From Synchiropus splendidus (lineage: Eukaryota > Chordata > Actinopteri > Syngnathiformes > Callionymidae): a stretch of DNA of 64,000 bases. This document shows positions 37,601-50,900 of this stretch, one piece after another (the stretch's first letter is position 1; each line of letters starts with the position of its first letter). The notes beneath the pieces are model-generated. The model was given only the letters and a program-made list of their open reading frames with translations. It made no database searches and had not been told where the DNA came from. The stretch lies in NCBI RefSeq assembly GCF_027744825.2, contig NC_071339.1, positions 25,297,501 through 25,361,500 on the forward strand, written 5' to 3'. The translations under genes and the position numbers were made by a program.

Positions 37601-38800
37601 GGGAGGTGAAAATTTCATGTTCTGAAGCTTCTCTGCAAAGTTATGGCACAATGCAGAAAACGCGTTTTCAGGCTGAGATGAGGTCGATTCCGGAACGCCA
37701 AACATAAAAATGTTGATAACTTTGGAAAAACACGTCAGACAGCTTAGATTTGATGTGCACCTACTAGAAAGACCCTTTCTGCTACAGTGGGAGGTCAAAA
37801 TTTCATGTTCTGACGCTTTCCTGCAAAGTTATGGGACAATGCAGACAACGCGTTTTCAGCCTGAGATAAGGTCGATTCCGGAACGCCAAACGTAAAAATG
37901 TTGATAACTTTGGAAAAACACTTCAGACAGCTTAGATTTGATGTGCAACTACTAGAAAGACCCTTTCTGCTATAGTGGGAGGTCAAAAGTTCATGTTCTG
38001 AAACTTCCCTGGAAAGTTATGGGACAATGCAGTAAACGATTTTTCATCCTGACATAAGGTTGATTCCGGAACTCCAAACATAAAAATGTTGATAACTTTC
38101 GAAAAACACTTCGGACAGCTTCGATGTGTTGTGCAACTACTAGAAAAACCCTTTCTGCTACAGTGGGAGGTGAAAATTTCATGTTCTGAAGCATCCCTGG
38201 AAAGTTATGGCACAATGCAGAAATCGAGTTTTCAGCCTTAGATAAGGTGGGTTCCGACACGCCAAACGTAAAAATGTTGATAACTTTGGAAAAACACTTC
38301 AGACAGCTTAGATTTGATGTGCAACTACTAGACAGACCCTTTCTGCTATAGTGGGAGGTTAAAATTTCATGTTCGGAAGCTTCCATGCAAAGTTATGGCA
38401 CAATGCAGACAACGCGTTTTCAGCCTGAGATAAGGTCGATTCTGGAACGCCAAACATAAAAATGTTGATAACTTTGGAAAAACACTTCAGACAGCTTCGA
38501 TTTGATGTGCAACTACTAGAAAGACCCTTTCTGCTATAGTGGGAGGTGAACATTTCATGTTCTAAAGCTTACCCGCAAAGTTATGTCACAATGCAGAAAA
38601 CGCGTTTTCAGACGGAGATAAGGTCGATTCCGAAACGCCAAACATAAAAGTGTTGATAACTTTGGAAAAACACTTCAGACAGTTTAGATTTGATGTGCAA
38701 CTACTAGAAAGACCCCTTCTGCTATAGTGGGAGGTTAAAACGTCATGTTCTGAAGCTTCCCTGCAAAGTTATGGCACAATGCGTGAAACGCGTTTTCAGC
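34621..38800 (+). repeat. Mixed block resembling the left end
   Basis: About 22 monomers. Subtypes with GTGAACATTTC, GTTCGGAAGCTTCCATGC and AAACGATTTTTCATCC, typical of 2-6 kb, return here. Two adjacent monomers share ACGCATTTTGAG (about 36908 and 37097). No long high-identity pair was seen within the block. Confidence 0.72.
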
Positions 38801-41400
38801 CTGAGATGAGGTTGATTTCAGAACGCCAAACATAAAAATGTTGATAACTCAGGAAAAACTCTACAGACAGCTTAGATTTGACGTGCAACTACTAGAAATA
38901 ACCTTTCTGCTCTAGTGGGAGGTGAAAATTTCATGTTCTAAAGCTTCCCTGCAAAGTTATGGCACAATGCAGAAAACGCGTTTTCAGCCGGAGATAAGGT
39001 CGATTCCGAAACGCCAAACATAAAAATGTTGATAACTTTGGAAAAACACTTTCGACAGCTTAGATTTGATGTGCAATTACTAGAAAGACCCTTTCTGCTA
39101 TAGTGGGAGGTTAAAACTTCATGTTTTGAAGCTTCCCTGCAAAGTTATGGCACAATGCGTAAAACGCGTTTTCAGCCTGAGATGAGGTTGATTTCAGAAC
39201 GCCAAACATAAAAATGTTGATAACTTTGGAAAAACACTTCAGACAGCTAAGATTTGATGTGCAGCTACTAGAAAGACCCATTCTGCTATAGTGGGAGGTT
39301 AAAATTTCATGTTCTGAAGCTTCCCTGCAAAGTTATGGCAAAATGCGTAAATCGTGTTTTCAGCCTGAGATAAGGTCGATTCCGGAACGCCAAACATAAA
39401 AGTGTTGATAACTTTGGAAAAACACTTCAAACAGCTTTGATTTGATGTGCACCTACTCGAAAGACCCTTTCTGCTATAGTGGGAGGTGAAAATATCATGT
39501 TCTGAAGCTTCCCTGCAAAGTTATGGCACAATGCGTAAAACGCGTTTTCAGCCTGAGATGAGGTTGATTTCAGAACGCCAAACATAAAAATGTTGATAAC
39601 TCAGGAAAAACTCTACAGACAGCTTAGATTTGATGTGCAACTACGAGAAATACCCTTTCTGCTCTAGTGGGAGGTGAAAATTTCATGTTCTAAAGCTTCC
39701 CTGCAAAGTTATGGCACAATGCAGAAAACGCGTTTCCAGCCTGAGATAAGGTGGGTTCCAGAACGCCAAACATAAAAATGTTGATAACTTTGGAAAAACA
39801 CTTCAGACAGTTTAGATTTGATGTGCAACTACTAGAAAGACCCTTTCAGCGAGAGTGGGAGGTGAAAATGTCATGTTCTGAAGCTTCCCTGCAAAGTTAT
39901 GGCAAAATATGTAAAGCGCGTTTTCAGGCTGAGATAAGGTCGGTTCCGAAACGCCAAACATAAAAATGTTGATAACTTTGGAAAAACACTTTCGACAGCT
40001 TAGATTTGATGTGCAACTACTAGAAAGACCCTTTCTGCTATAGTGGGAGGTTGAAATTTCATGTTCTGAAGCTTCCCTGCAAAGTTATGGCACAATGCGT
40101 AAAACGCGTTTTCAGCCTGAGATGAGGTTGATTTCAGAACGTCAAACATAAAAATGTTGAGAACTTTTGAAAAACACTTCAGACAGCTAAGATTTGATGT
40201 GCAACTACTTGAAATAACCTTTCTGCTATAGTGGGAGGAGAAAATTTCATGTTCTGAAGTCTCCCTGCAAAGTTATGGCACTATCCAGAAAACGCGTTTT
40301 CAGCCTGAGATGAGCTTGATTTCAGAACGCCAAACATAAAAATGTTGAGAACTGGGGAAAAACACTTCAGACAGCTAAGATTTGATGTGCAACTACTAGA
40401 AAGACGGATTCTGCTATAGTGGGAGGTTAAAATTTCATGTTCTGAAGCTTCCCTGCAAAGTTATGGAACAATGCAGAAAACGCGTTTTCATCCTGAGATA
40501 AGGTCGATTCCGGAACGCCAAACATAAAAATTTGATAACTTTGGAAAAACACTTCAGACAGCTTAGATTTGATGTGCAACTACTAGAAAGACCCTTTCTG
40601 CTATAGTGGGATATGAAAATTTCATGTTCTGAAGCTTCCCTGCAAAGTTATGGCAGCATGCGTAAATCGTGTTTTCAGCCTGAGATAAGGTCGATTCCGG
40701 AACGCCAAACATTAAAGTGTTGATAACTTTGGAAAAACACTTCAGACAGCTTCGATTTGATTTGCACCTACTAGAAAGACCCTTTCTGCAATAGTGGGAG
40801 GTGAAATTTTCATGTTCTGAAGCTTCCCTGCAAAGTTATGGCACAATGCAGAAAACGCGTTTTCAGCCTGAGATAAGGTGGGTTCCAGAACGCCAAACAT
40901 AAAAATGATAATAACTTTGGAAAAACACTTCAGACAGCTTAGATTTGATGTGCAACTACTAGAAAGACCCTATCTGCTATAGTGGGAGGTGAACATTTCA
41001 TGTTCTGAAGCTTCCCTGCAAAGTTATGGCACAATGCAGAAAACGCGTTTTCAGCCTGAGATAAGGTCGATTCCGGAACGCCAAACATAAAAATGTTGAT
41101 AACTTTGGAAAAACACTTCAGACAGCTTAGATTTGATGTGAGACTACTAGAAAGACCCTTTCTGCTATAGTGCGATATGAAAATTTCATGTTCTGAAGCG
41201 TCCCTGCAAAGTTATGGCAGAATGCGTAAATCGTGTTTTCAGCCTGAGATAAGGTCGATTCCGGAACGCCAAACATAAAAGTGTTGATAACTTTTGAAAA
41301 ACACTTCAGACAGCTTAGATTTTATGTGCAACTACTAGAAAGACCCTTTCTGCTATAGTGGGAGGTGAAAATTTCATGTTCTGAAGCTTCCCTGCAAAGT
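38801..41400 (+). repeat. Start of the GATGAGGTTGATTTCAG subtype domain
   Basis: From here to about 56 kb a subtype with GAGATGAGGTTGATTTCAGAA, usually followed by AACTCAGGAAAAACTCTACAG, becomes common; elsewhere I saw it only near 7955. About 38878-39790 matches about 46692-47416. The offset is 7814 at the left and 7626 at the right, so the right copy lacks the monomer at about 39148-39336. A three-monomer module with GCACTATCC and AAAAATTTGATAAC appears first at about 40230-40560. Confidence 0.77.
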
Positions 41401-44400
41401 TATGCCACAATGCAGGAAACGCGTTTTCAGCCTGAGATAAGGTCGATTCCGGAACGCCAAACATAAAAATATTGATAACTTTGGAAAAACACTTCAGACA
41501 GCTTAGATTTGATGTGCAACTACTTGAAATACCCTTTCTGCTATAGTGGGAGGAGAAAATTTCATGTTCTGAAGTCTCCCTGCAAAGTTATGGCACTATC
41601 CAGAAAACGCGTTTTCAGCCTGAGATGAGCTTGATTTCAGAACGCCAAACATAAAAATGTTGAGAACTGGGGAAAAACACTTCAGACAGCTAAGATTTGA
41701 TGTGCAACTACTAGAAAGACGCATTCTGCTATAGTGGGAGGTTAAAATTTCATGTTCTGAAGCTTCCCTGCAAAGTTATGGAACAATGCAGAAAACGCGT
41801 TTTCAGCCTGAGATAAGGTCGATTCCGGAACGCCAAACATAAAAATTTGATAACTTTGGAAAAACACTTCAAACAGCTTAGATTTGATGTGCAACTACTA
41901 GAAAGACCCTTTCTGCTATAGTGGGAGGTGAAAATTTCATGTTCTGAAGCTTCCCTGCAAAGTTATGGCACAATGCGTAAAACGCGTTTTCAGCCTGAGA
42001 TGAGGTTGATTTCAGAACCCCAAACATAAAAATGGTGATAACTCAGTAAAAAATCTACAGACAGCTTAGATTTGATGTGCAACTACTAGAAAGACCCTTT
42101 CTGCTATAGTGGGAGGTGAAAATTTCATGTTCTGAAGCTTCCCTGCAAAGTTATGGCACATTGCAGAAAACGCGTTTTCAGCCTGAGATAAGGTCGATTC
42201 CGGAACGCCAAACATAAAAATATTGATAACTTTGGAAAAACACTTCAGACAGCTTAGATTTGATGTGCAACTACTAGAAAGACCCTTTCTGCTACAGTGG
42301 GAGGTGAAAATTTCATGTTCTGAAGCTTCCCTGCAAAGTTATGCCACAATGCAGGAAACGCGTTTTCAGCCTGAGATAAGGTCGATTCCGGAACGCCAAA
42401 CATAAAAATATTGATAACTTTGGAAAAACACTTCAGACAGGTTAGATTTTATGTGCAACTACTAGAAAGACCCTTTCTGCTATAGTGGGAGGTGAAAATT
42501 TCATGTTCTGAAGCTTCCCTGCAAAGTTATGCCACAATGCAGAAAACGCGTTTTCAGCCTGAGATAAGGTCAATTCCGGAACGCCAAACATAAAAATGTT
42601 GATAACTTTGGAAAAACACTTCAGACATCTTAGATTTGATGTGAGACTACTAGAAAGACCCTTTCTGCTACAGTGGGAGGTGAAAATTTCATATTCTGAA
42701 GCTTCCCTGCAAAGTTATGGCACAATGCAGAAATCGAGTTTTCAGCCTGAGATAAGGTGGGTTCCGAAACGCCAAACGTAAAAATGTTGATAACTTTGGA
42801 ACAACACTTCAGACAGCTTAGATTTGATGTGCAACTACTAGAAAGACCCTTTCTGCTATAGTGGGAGGTGAAAATTTCATGTTCTGAAGCTTCCCTGCAA
42901 AGTTATGCCACAATGCAGGAAACGCGTTTTCAGCCTGAGATAAGGTCGATTCCGGAACGCCAAACATAAAAATATTGATAACTTTGGAAAAACACTTCAG
43001 ACAGCTTAGATTTGATGTGCAACTACTTGAAATACCCTTTCTGCTATAGTGGGAGGAGAAAATTTCATGTTCTGAAGTCTCCCTGCAAAGTTATGGCACT
43101 ATCCAGAAAACGCGTTTTCAGCCTGAGATGAGCTTGATTTCAGAACGCCAAAAATAAAAATGTTGAGAACTGGGGAAAAACACTTCAGACAGCTAAGATT
43201 TGATGTGCAACTACTAGAAAGACGCATTCTGCTATAGTGGGAGGTTAAAATTTCATGTTCTGAAGCTTCCCTGCAAAGTTATGGAACAATGCAGAAAACG
43301 CGTTTTCAGCCTGAGATAAGGTCGATTCCGGAACGCCAAACATAAAAATTTGATAACTTTGGAAAAACACTTCAGACAGCTTAGATTTGATGTGCAACTA
43401 CTAGAAAGACCCTTTCTGCTATAGTGGGAGGTGAAAATTTCATGTTCTGAAGCTTCCCTGCAAAGTTATGCCACAATGCAGGAAACGCGTTTTCAGCCTG
43501 AGATAAGGTCGATTCCGGAACGCCAAACATAAAAATATTGATAACTTTGGAAAAACACTTCAGACAGCTTAGATTTGATGTGCAACTACTTGAAATACCC
43601 TTTCTGCTATAGTGGGAGGAGAAAATTTCATGTTCTGAAGTCTCCCTGCAAAGTTATGGCACTATCCAGAAAACGCGTTTTCAGCCTGAGATGAGCTTGA
43701 TTTCAGAACGCCAAACATAAAAATGTTGAGAACTGGGGAAAAACACTTCAGACAGCTAAGATTTGATGTGCAACTACTAGAAAGACGCATTCTGCTATAG
43801 TGGGAGGTTAAAATTTCATGTTCTGAAGCTTCCCTGCAAAGTTATGGAACAATGCAGAAAACGCGTTTTCAGCCTGAGATAAGGTCGATTCCGGAACGCC
43901 AAACATAAAAATTTGATAACTTTGGAAAAACACTTCAGACAGCTTAGATTTGATGTGCAACTACTAGAAAGACCCTTTCTGCTATAGTGGGAGGTGAAAA
44001 TTTCATGTTCTGAAGCTTCCCTGCAAAGTTGTGGCACAATGCGTAAAACGCGTTTTCAGCCTGAGATGAGGTTGATTTCAGAACCCCAAACATAAAAATG
44101 TTGATAACTCAGTAAAAAATCTACAGACAGCTTAGATTTGATGTGCAACTACTAGAAAGACCCTTTCTGCTATAGTGGGAGGTGAAAATTTCATGTTCTG
44201 AAGCTTCCCTGCAAAGTTATGGCACAATGCAGAAAACGCGTTTTCAGCCTGAGATAAGGTCGATTCCGGAATGCCAAACATAAAAATATTGATAACTTTG
44301 GAAAAACACTTCAGACAGCTTAGATTTGATGTGCAACTACTAGAAAGACCCTTTCTGCTACAGTGGGAGGTGAAAATTTCATGTTCTGAAGCTTCCCTGC

Positions 44401-44758
44401 AAAGTTATGCCACAATGCAGGAAACGCGTTTTCAGCCTGAGATAAGGTCAATTCCGGAACGCCAAACATAAAAATGTTGATAACTTTGGAAAAACACTTC
44501 AGACATCTTAGATTTGATGTGAGACTACTAGAAAGACCCTTTCTGCTACAGTGGGAGGTGAAAATTTCATATTCTGAAGCTTCCCTGCAAAGTTATGGCA
44601 CAATGCAGAAATCGAGTTTTCAGCCTGAGATAAGGTGGGTTCCGAAACGCCAAACGTAAAAATGTTGATAACTTTGGAACAACACTTCAGACAGCTTCGA
44701 CTTGATGTGCAACTACTAGAAAGACCCTTTCTGCTATAGTGGGAGGTGAAAATTTCAT
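41401..44758 (+). repeat. Nested 8-, 3- and 7-monomer copies of one unit
   Basis: Unit 41401-42903 (1503 bp) is followed by a copy of only its first three monomers (42904-43466, 563 bp) and then by a longer copy (43467 to about 44758). The last copy matches at offset 2066, then at 1878 after about 44450, so one monomer is missing through a hybrid at about 44415-44450. Shared markers: GCCACAATGCAGGAAACG, ACTTGAAATACCC, GAAGTCTCCCTGC, GCACTATCC, GAGATGAGCTTG, AACTGGGGAAAAAC, AGACGCATTC and the 1-bp-short AAAAATTTGATAAC, which explains 563 instead of 564. Confidence 0.85.
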
Positions 44759-44832
44759 CTTCTGAAGCTTCCTTGCAAAGTTATGGCACAATGCAGAACA
44801 TGCGTTTTCATCCTGAGATAAGGTCGATTCCG

Positions 44833-44945
44833 GAACGCCAAACATAAAAATGTGGGAGGAGAAAGTTTCATGTTCTGAATTCTCCCTGCAAAGTTATGGC
44901 ACTATCCAGAAAACGCGTTTTCAGCCTGAGATAAGGTGGGTTCTA
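44833..44945 (+). repeat. Truncated 113-bp monomer (75-bp internal deletion)
   Basis: The sequence runs AAACATAAAAATGTGGGAGGAG: the part from TTGATAAC to CTATA is missing. The deletion joins AAAAATGT to GTGGGAGG with a shared GT at 44852-44853. Distance between the flanking GAACGCC motifs is 113 instead of 188. The two sides belong to different subtypes (ATGCAGAACATGCG to the left, GCACTATCC to the right). It is the only large within-monomer deletion I noticed. Confidence 0.92.
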
Positions 44946-47900
44946 GAACGCCAAACATAAAAATGTTGATAACTTTGGAAAAACACTTCAGACAGTTTAG
45001 ATTTGATGTGCAACTACTAGAAAGACCCTTTCAGCGAGAGTGGGAGGTGAAAATGTCATGTTCTGAAGCTTCCCTGCAAAGTTATGGCAAAATATGTAAA
45101 GCGCGTTTTCAGGCTGAGATAAGGTCGGTTCCGAAACGCCAAACTTAAAAATGTTGATAACTTTGGAAAAACACTTTCGACAGCTTAGATTTGATGTGCA
45201 ACTACTAGAAAGACCCTTTCTGCTATAGTGGGAGGTTGAAATTTCATGTTCTGAAGCTTCCCTGCAAAGTTATGGAACAATGCAGAAAACGCGTTTTCAG
45301 CCTGAGATAAGGTCGATTCCGGAACGCCAAACATAAAAATGTTGATAACTTTGGAAAAACCCTTCAGACAGCTTAGATTTGATGTGCAACTACAAGAAAG
45401 ACCCTTTCTGCTATAGTGGGAGGTTAAAATTTCATGTTCTGAAGCTTCCCTGCAAAGTTATGGAACAATGCAGAAAACGCATTTTCAGCCTGAGATAAGG
45501 TCGATTCCGGAACGCCAAACGTAAAAATGTTGATAACTTTGGAAAAACACTTCAGACAGCTTAGATTTGATGTGCAACTACTAGAAAGACCCTTTCTGGT
45601 ATAGTGGGAGGTGAAAATTTCATGTTCTGAAACTTTCCTGCAAAGTTATGGCACAATGCGAAAAACGCATTTTCAGCCTGAGATAGGGTCGATTCCGGAA
45701 CCAAACATAAAAATGTTGATAACTTTGGAAAAACACTTCAAACAGCTTAGATTTGATGTGCAACTACTAGAAAGACCCTTTCTGCTATAGTGGGATGAGG
45801 AAATTTCATGTTCTGAAGCTTCCCTGCAAAGTTATGGCACAATGCAGAAAACATGTTTTCAGCCTGAGATATGGTTAATTCCGGAACGCCAAACATAAGA
45901 ATGTTGATAACTTTGGAAAAACACTTCAGACAGCTTAGATTTGATGTGCAACTACGAGAAAGACCCTTTCAGCTATAGTGGGAGCTGAAAATTTCATGTT
46001 CTGAAGCTTCCCTGCAAAGTATGGCACAATGCATAAAACGCGTTTTCAGCCTCACATAAGGTCGATTCAGGAACGCCAAACATAAAAGTGTTGATAACTT
46101 TGGAAAAACACTTCAAACAGCTTAGATTTGATGTGCAACTACTAGAAAGACCCTTTCTGCTACAGTGGGAGGTGAAAATTTCATGTTCTGAAGCTTCCCT
46201 GCAAAGTAATCCCACAATGCAAGAAACGCGTTTTCAGCCTGAGATAAGGTCGATTCCGGAACGCCAAACATAAAAATATTGATAACTTTGGAAAAACACT
46301 TCAGACAGCTTAGATTTGATGTGCAACTACTGGAAAGACCCTTTCTGCTATAGTGGGAGGTGAAAATTTCATGTTCTGAAGCTTCCCTGCAAAGTTTTGG
46401 CACAATGCAGAAAACGCGTTTTCAGCCTGAGATAAGGTCGATTCCGGAACGCCAAACATAAAAATGTTAATAACTTTGGAAAAACACTTCAGACAGCTTA
46501 GATTTGATGTGCACCTACTAGAAAGACCCTTTCTGCTATAGTGGGAGGTGAAATTTTCATGTTCTGAAGCTTCCCTGCAAAGTTATGGCACAATGCAGAA
46601 AACTCGTGTTCACCCTCACATAAGGTCGATTCCGGAACGCCAAACATAAAAATGTTAATAACTTCGGAAAAACACTTCAGACAGCTTAGATTTGACGTGC
46701 AACTACTAGAAATACCCTTTCTGCTCTAGTGGGAGGTGAAAATTTCATGTTCTAAAGCTTCCCTGCAAAGTTATGGCACAATGCAGAAAACGCGTTTTCA
46801 GCCGGAGATAAGGTCGATTCCGAAACGCCAAACATAAAAATGTTGATAACTTTGGAAAAACACTTTCGAAAGCTTAGATTTGATGTGCAATTACTAGAAA
46901 GACCCTTTCTGCTATAGTGGGAGGTTAAAACTTCATGTTTTGAAGCTTCCCTGCAAAGTTATGGCAAAATGCGTAAATCGTGTTTTCAGCCTGAGATAAG
47001 GTCGATTCCGGAACGCCAAACATAAAAGTGTTGATAACTTTGGAAAAACACTTCAAACAGTTTTGATTTGATGTGCACCTACTCGAAAGACCCTTTCTGC
47101 TATAGTGGGAGGTGAAAATATCATGTTCTGAAGCTTCCCTGCAAAGTTATGGCATAATGCGTAAAACGCGTTTTCAGCCTGAGATGAGGTTGATTTCAGA
47201 ACGCCAAACATAAAAATGTTGATAACTCAGGAAAACCTCTACAGACAGCTTAGATTTGATGTGCAACTACGAGAAATACCCTTTCTGCTCTAGTGGGAGG
47301 TGAAAATTTCATGTTCTAAAGCTTCCCTGCAAAGTTATGGCACAATGCAGAAAAAGCGTTTCCAGCCTGAGATAAGGTGGGTACCAGAACGCCAAACATA
47401 AAAATGTTGATAACTTTGGAAATACACTTCAGACAGCTTAGATTTGATGTGCAACTACTAGAAATACCCTTTCTGCTATAGTGGGAGGAGAAAATTTCAT
47501 GTTCTGAAGTCTCCCTGCAAAGTTATGGCACAATGCAGAAAACGAGTTTTCAGCCTGAGATAAGGTGGGTTCCAGAACGCCAAACATAAAAATGTTGATA
47601 ACTTTGGAAAAACACTTCAGACAGCTTAGATTTGATGTGCAACTACTAGAAAGACCCTTTCTGCTATAGTGGGAGGTGAAAATTTCATGTTCTGAAGCTT
47701 CCCTGCAAAGTTATGGCAAAATATGTAAAACACGTTTTCAGGCTGAGATAAGGTGGGTTCCGGAACGCCAAACATAAGAATGTTGATAACTTTGGAAAAA
47801 AACTTCAGACAACTTAGATTTGATGTGCAACTACTTGAAATATCCTTTCTGCTATAGTGGGAGAAGAAAATTTCATGTTCTGAAGTCTCCCTGCAAAGTT

Positions 47901-50900
47901 ATGGCACTATCCAGAAAACACGTTTTCAGCCTGAGATAAGGTGGGTTCTAGAACCCCAAACATTAAAATGTTGATAACTTTGGAAAAACACTTCAGACAG
48001 TTTAGATTTGATGTGCAACTACTAGAAAGACCCTTTCAGCGAGAGTGGGAGGTGAAAATGTCATGTTCTGAAGCTTCCCTGCAAAGTTATGGCAAAATAT
48101 GTAAAGCGCGTTTTCAGGCTGAGATAAGGTCGGTTCCGAAACGCCAAACTTAAAAATGTTGATAACTTTGGAAATACACTTCAGACAGCTTAGATTTGAT
48201 GTGCAACTACTAGAAATACCCTTTCTGCTATAGTGGGAGGAGAAAATTTCATGTTCTGAAGTCTCCCTGCAAAGTTATGGCACAATGCAGAAAACGAGTT
48301 TTCAGCCTGAGATAAGGTGGGTTCCAGAACGCCAAACATAAAAATGTTGATAACTTTGGAAAAACACTTCAGACAGCTTAGATTTGATGTGCAACTACGA
48401 GAAAGACCCTTTCTGCTATAGTGGGAGGTGAAAATTTCATGTTCTGAAGCTTCCCTGCAAAGTTATGGCACAATGCAGAAAACTCGTGTTCACCCTCACA
48501 TAAGGTCAATTCCGGAACGCCAAACATAAAAATGTTAATAACTTCGGAAAAACACTTCAGACAGCTTAGATTTGATGTGCAACTACTAGAAAGACCCTTT
48601 CTGCTATAGTGGGAGGTTAAAATTTCATGTTCTGAAGCTTCCCTGCAAAGTTATGGAACAATGCAGAAAACACGTTTTCAGCCTGAGATAAGGTCGATTC
48701 CGGAACGCCAAACATAAAAATGTTGATAACTTTGGAAAAACCCTTCAGACAGCTTAGATTTGATGTGCAACTCCAAGAAAGACCCTTTCTGGTATAGTGG
48801 GAGGTGAAAATTTCATGTTCTGAAGCTTTCCTGCAAAGTTATGGCACAATGCGTAAAACGCGTTTTCAGCCTGAGATAAGGTCGATTTCGGAACGCCAAA
48901 CATAAAAATATTGATAACTTTGGAAAAACACTTCAGACAGCTTAGATTTGATGTGCAACTACTAGATAGACCCTTTCTGCTATAGTGGGAGGTTAAAATT
49001 TCATGTTCTGAAGCTTCCCTGCAAAGTTATGGAACAATGCAGAAAACGCATTTTCAGCCTGAGATCACGTCGATTCCGGAATGCCAAACGTAAAAATGTT
49101 GATAACTTTGGAAAAACACTTCAGACAGCTTAGATTTGATGTGCAACTACTAGAAAGACCCTTTCTGGTATAGTGGGAGGTGAAAATTTCATGTTCTGAA
49201 ACTTTCCTGCAAAGTTATGGCACAATGCGTAAAACGCATTTTCAGCCTGAGATAAGGTCGATTCCGGAACCAAACATAAAAATGTTGATAACTTTGGAAA
49301 AACACTTCAAACAGCTTAGATTTGATGTGCAACTACTAGAAAGACCCTTTCTGCTATAGTGGGAGGTGAAAATTTCATGTTCTGAAACTTTCCTGCAAAG
49401 TTATGGCACAATGCGTGAAACGCATTTTCAGCCTGAGATAAGGTCGATTCCGGAACGCCAAACATAAGAATGTTGATAACTTTGGAAAAACACTTCAGAC
49501 AGCTTAGATTTGATGTGCAACTACGAGAAAGGCCCTTTCTGCTATAGTGGGAGCTGAAAATTTCATGTTCTGAAGCTTCCCTGCAAAGTATGGCACAATG
49601 CATAAAACGCGTTTTCAGCCTCACATAAGGTCGATTCAGGAACGCCAAACATAAAAGTGTTGATAACTTTGGAAAAACACTTCAAACAGCTTAGATTTGA
49701 TGTGCAACTACTAGAAAGACCCTTTCTGCTACAGTGGGAGGTGAAAATTTCATGTTCTGAAGCTTCCCTGCAAAGTAATGCCACAATGCAAGAAACGCGT
49801 TTTCAGCCTGAGATAAGGTCGATTACGGAACGCCAAACATAAAAATATTGATAACTTTGGAAAAACACTTCAGACATCTTAGATTCGATGTGCAACTACG
49901 AGAAAGACCCTTTCTGCTATAGTGGGAGCTGAAAATTTCATGTTCTGAAGCTTCCCTGCAAAGTTATGGCACAATGCATAAAACGCGTTTTCAGCCTCAC
50001 ATAAGGTCGATTCCGGAACGCCAAACATAAAAATGTTAATAACTTCGGAAAAATACTTCAGACAGCTTAGATTTGACGTTCAACTACTAGAAAGACCCTT
50101 TCTGCTATAGTGGGAGGTGAAAATTTCATGTTCTGAAGCTTCCCTGCAAAGTTATGGCACAATGCAGAAAACGCGTTTTCAGCCTGAGATAAGGTCGATT
50201 CCGGAAGGCCAAACATAAAAATATTGATAACTTTGGAAAAACACTTCAGACAGCTTAGATTTGATGTGCAACTATTGGAAAGACCCTTTCTGCTACAGTG
50301 GGAGGTGAAAATTTCATGTTCTGAAGCTTACCTGCAAAGTTATGCCACAATGCAGGAAACGCGTTTTCAGCCTGAGATAAGGTGGGTTCCGAAACGCCAA
50401 ATGTAAAAATGTTGATCACTTTGGAACAACACTTCAGACAGCTTAGATTTGATGTGCAACTACTGGAAAGACCCTTTCTGCTATAGTGGGAGGTGAAAAT
50501 TTCATGTTCTGATGCTTCCCTGCAAAGTTTTGGCACAATGCAGAAAACGCGTTTTCAGCCTGAGATAAGGTCGATTCCGGAACGCCAAACATAAAAATGT
50601 TAATAACTTCGGAAAAACACTTCAGACAGCTTAGATTTGATTTGCACCTATAAGAAAGACCCTTTCTGGTATAGTGGGAGGTGAAAATTTCATGTTGTGG
50701 AGCTTACCTGCCAAGTTTTCTGACAATGCAAAAAACGCGTTTTCATCGTCAGATAAGGTCGAATCCGGAACGCCAGACATCAAAATGTTGATAACTTTGG
50801 AAAAACACTTCAGACAGATTAGATTTGATGTGCAACTACTCGAAAGACCCTTTCTGCTATCGTGGGAGGTGAAAATTTCATGTTCTGAAGCTTCCCTGCA

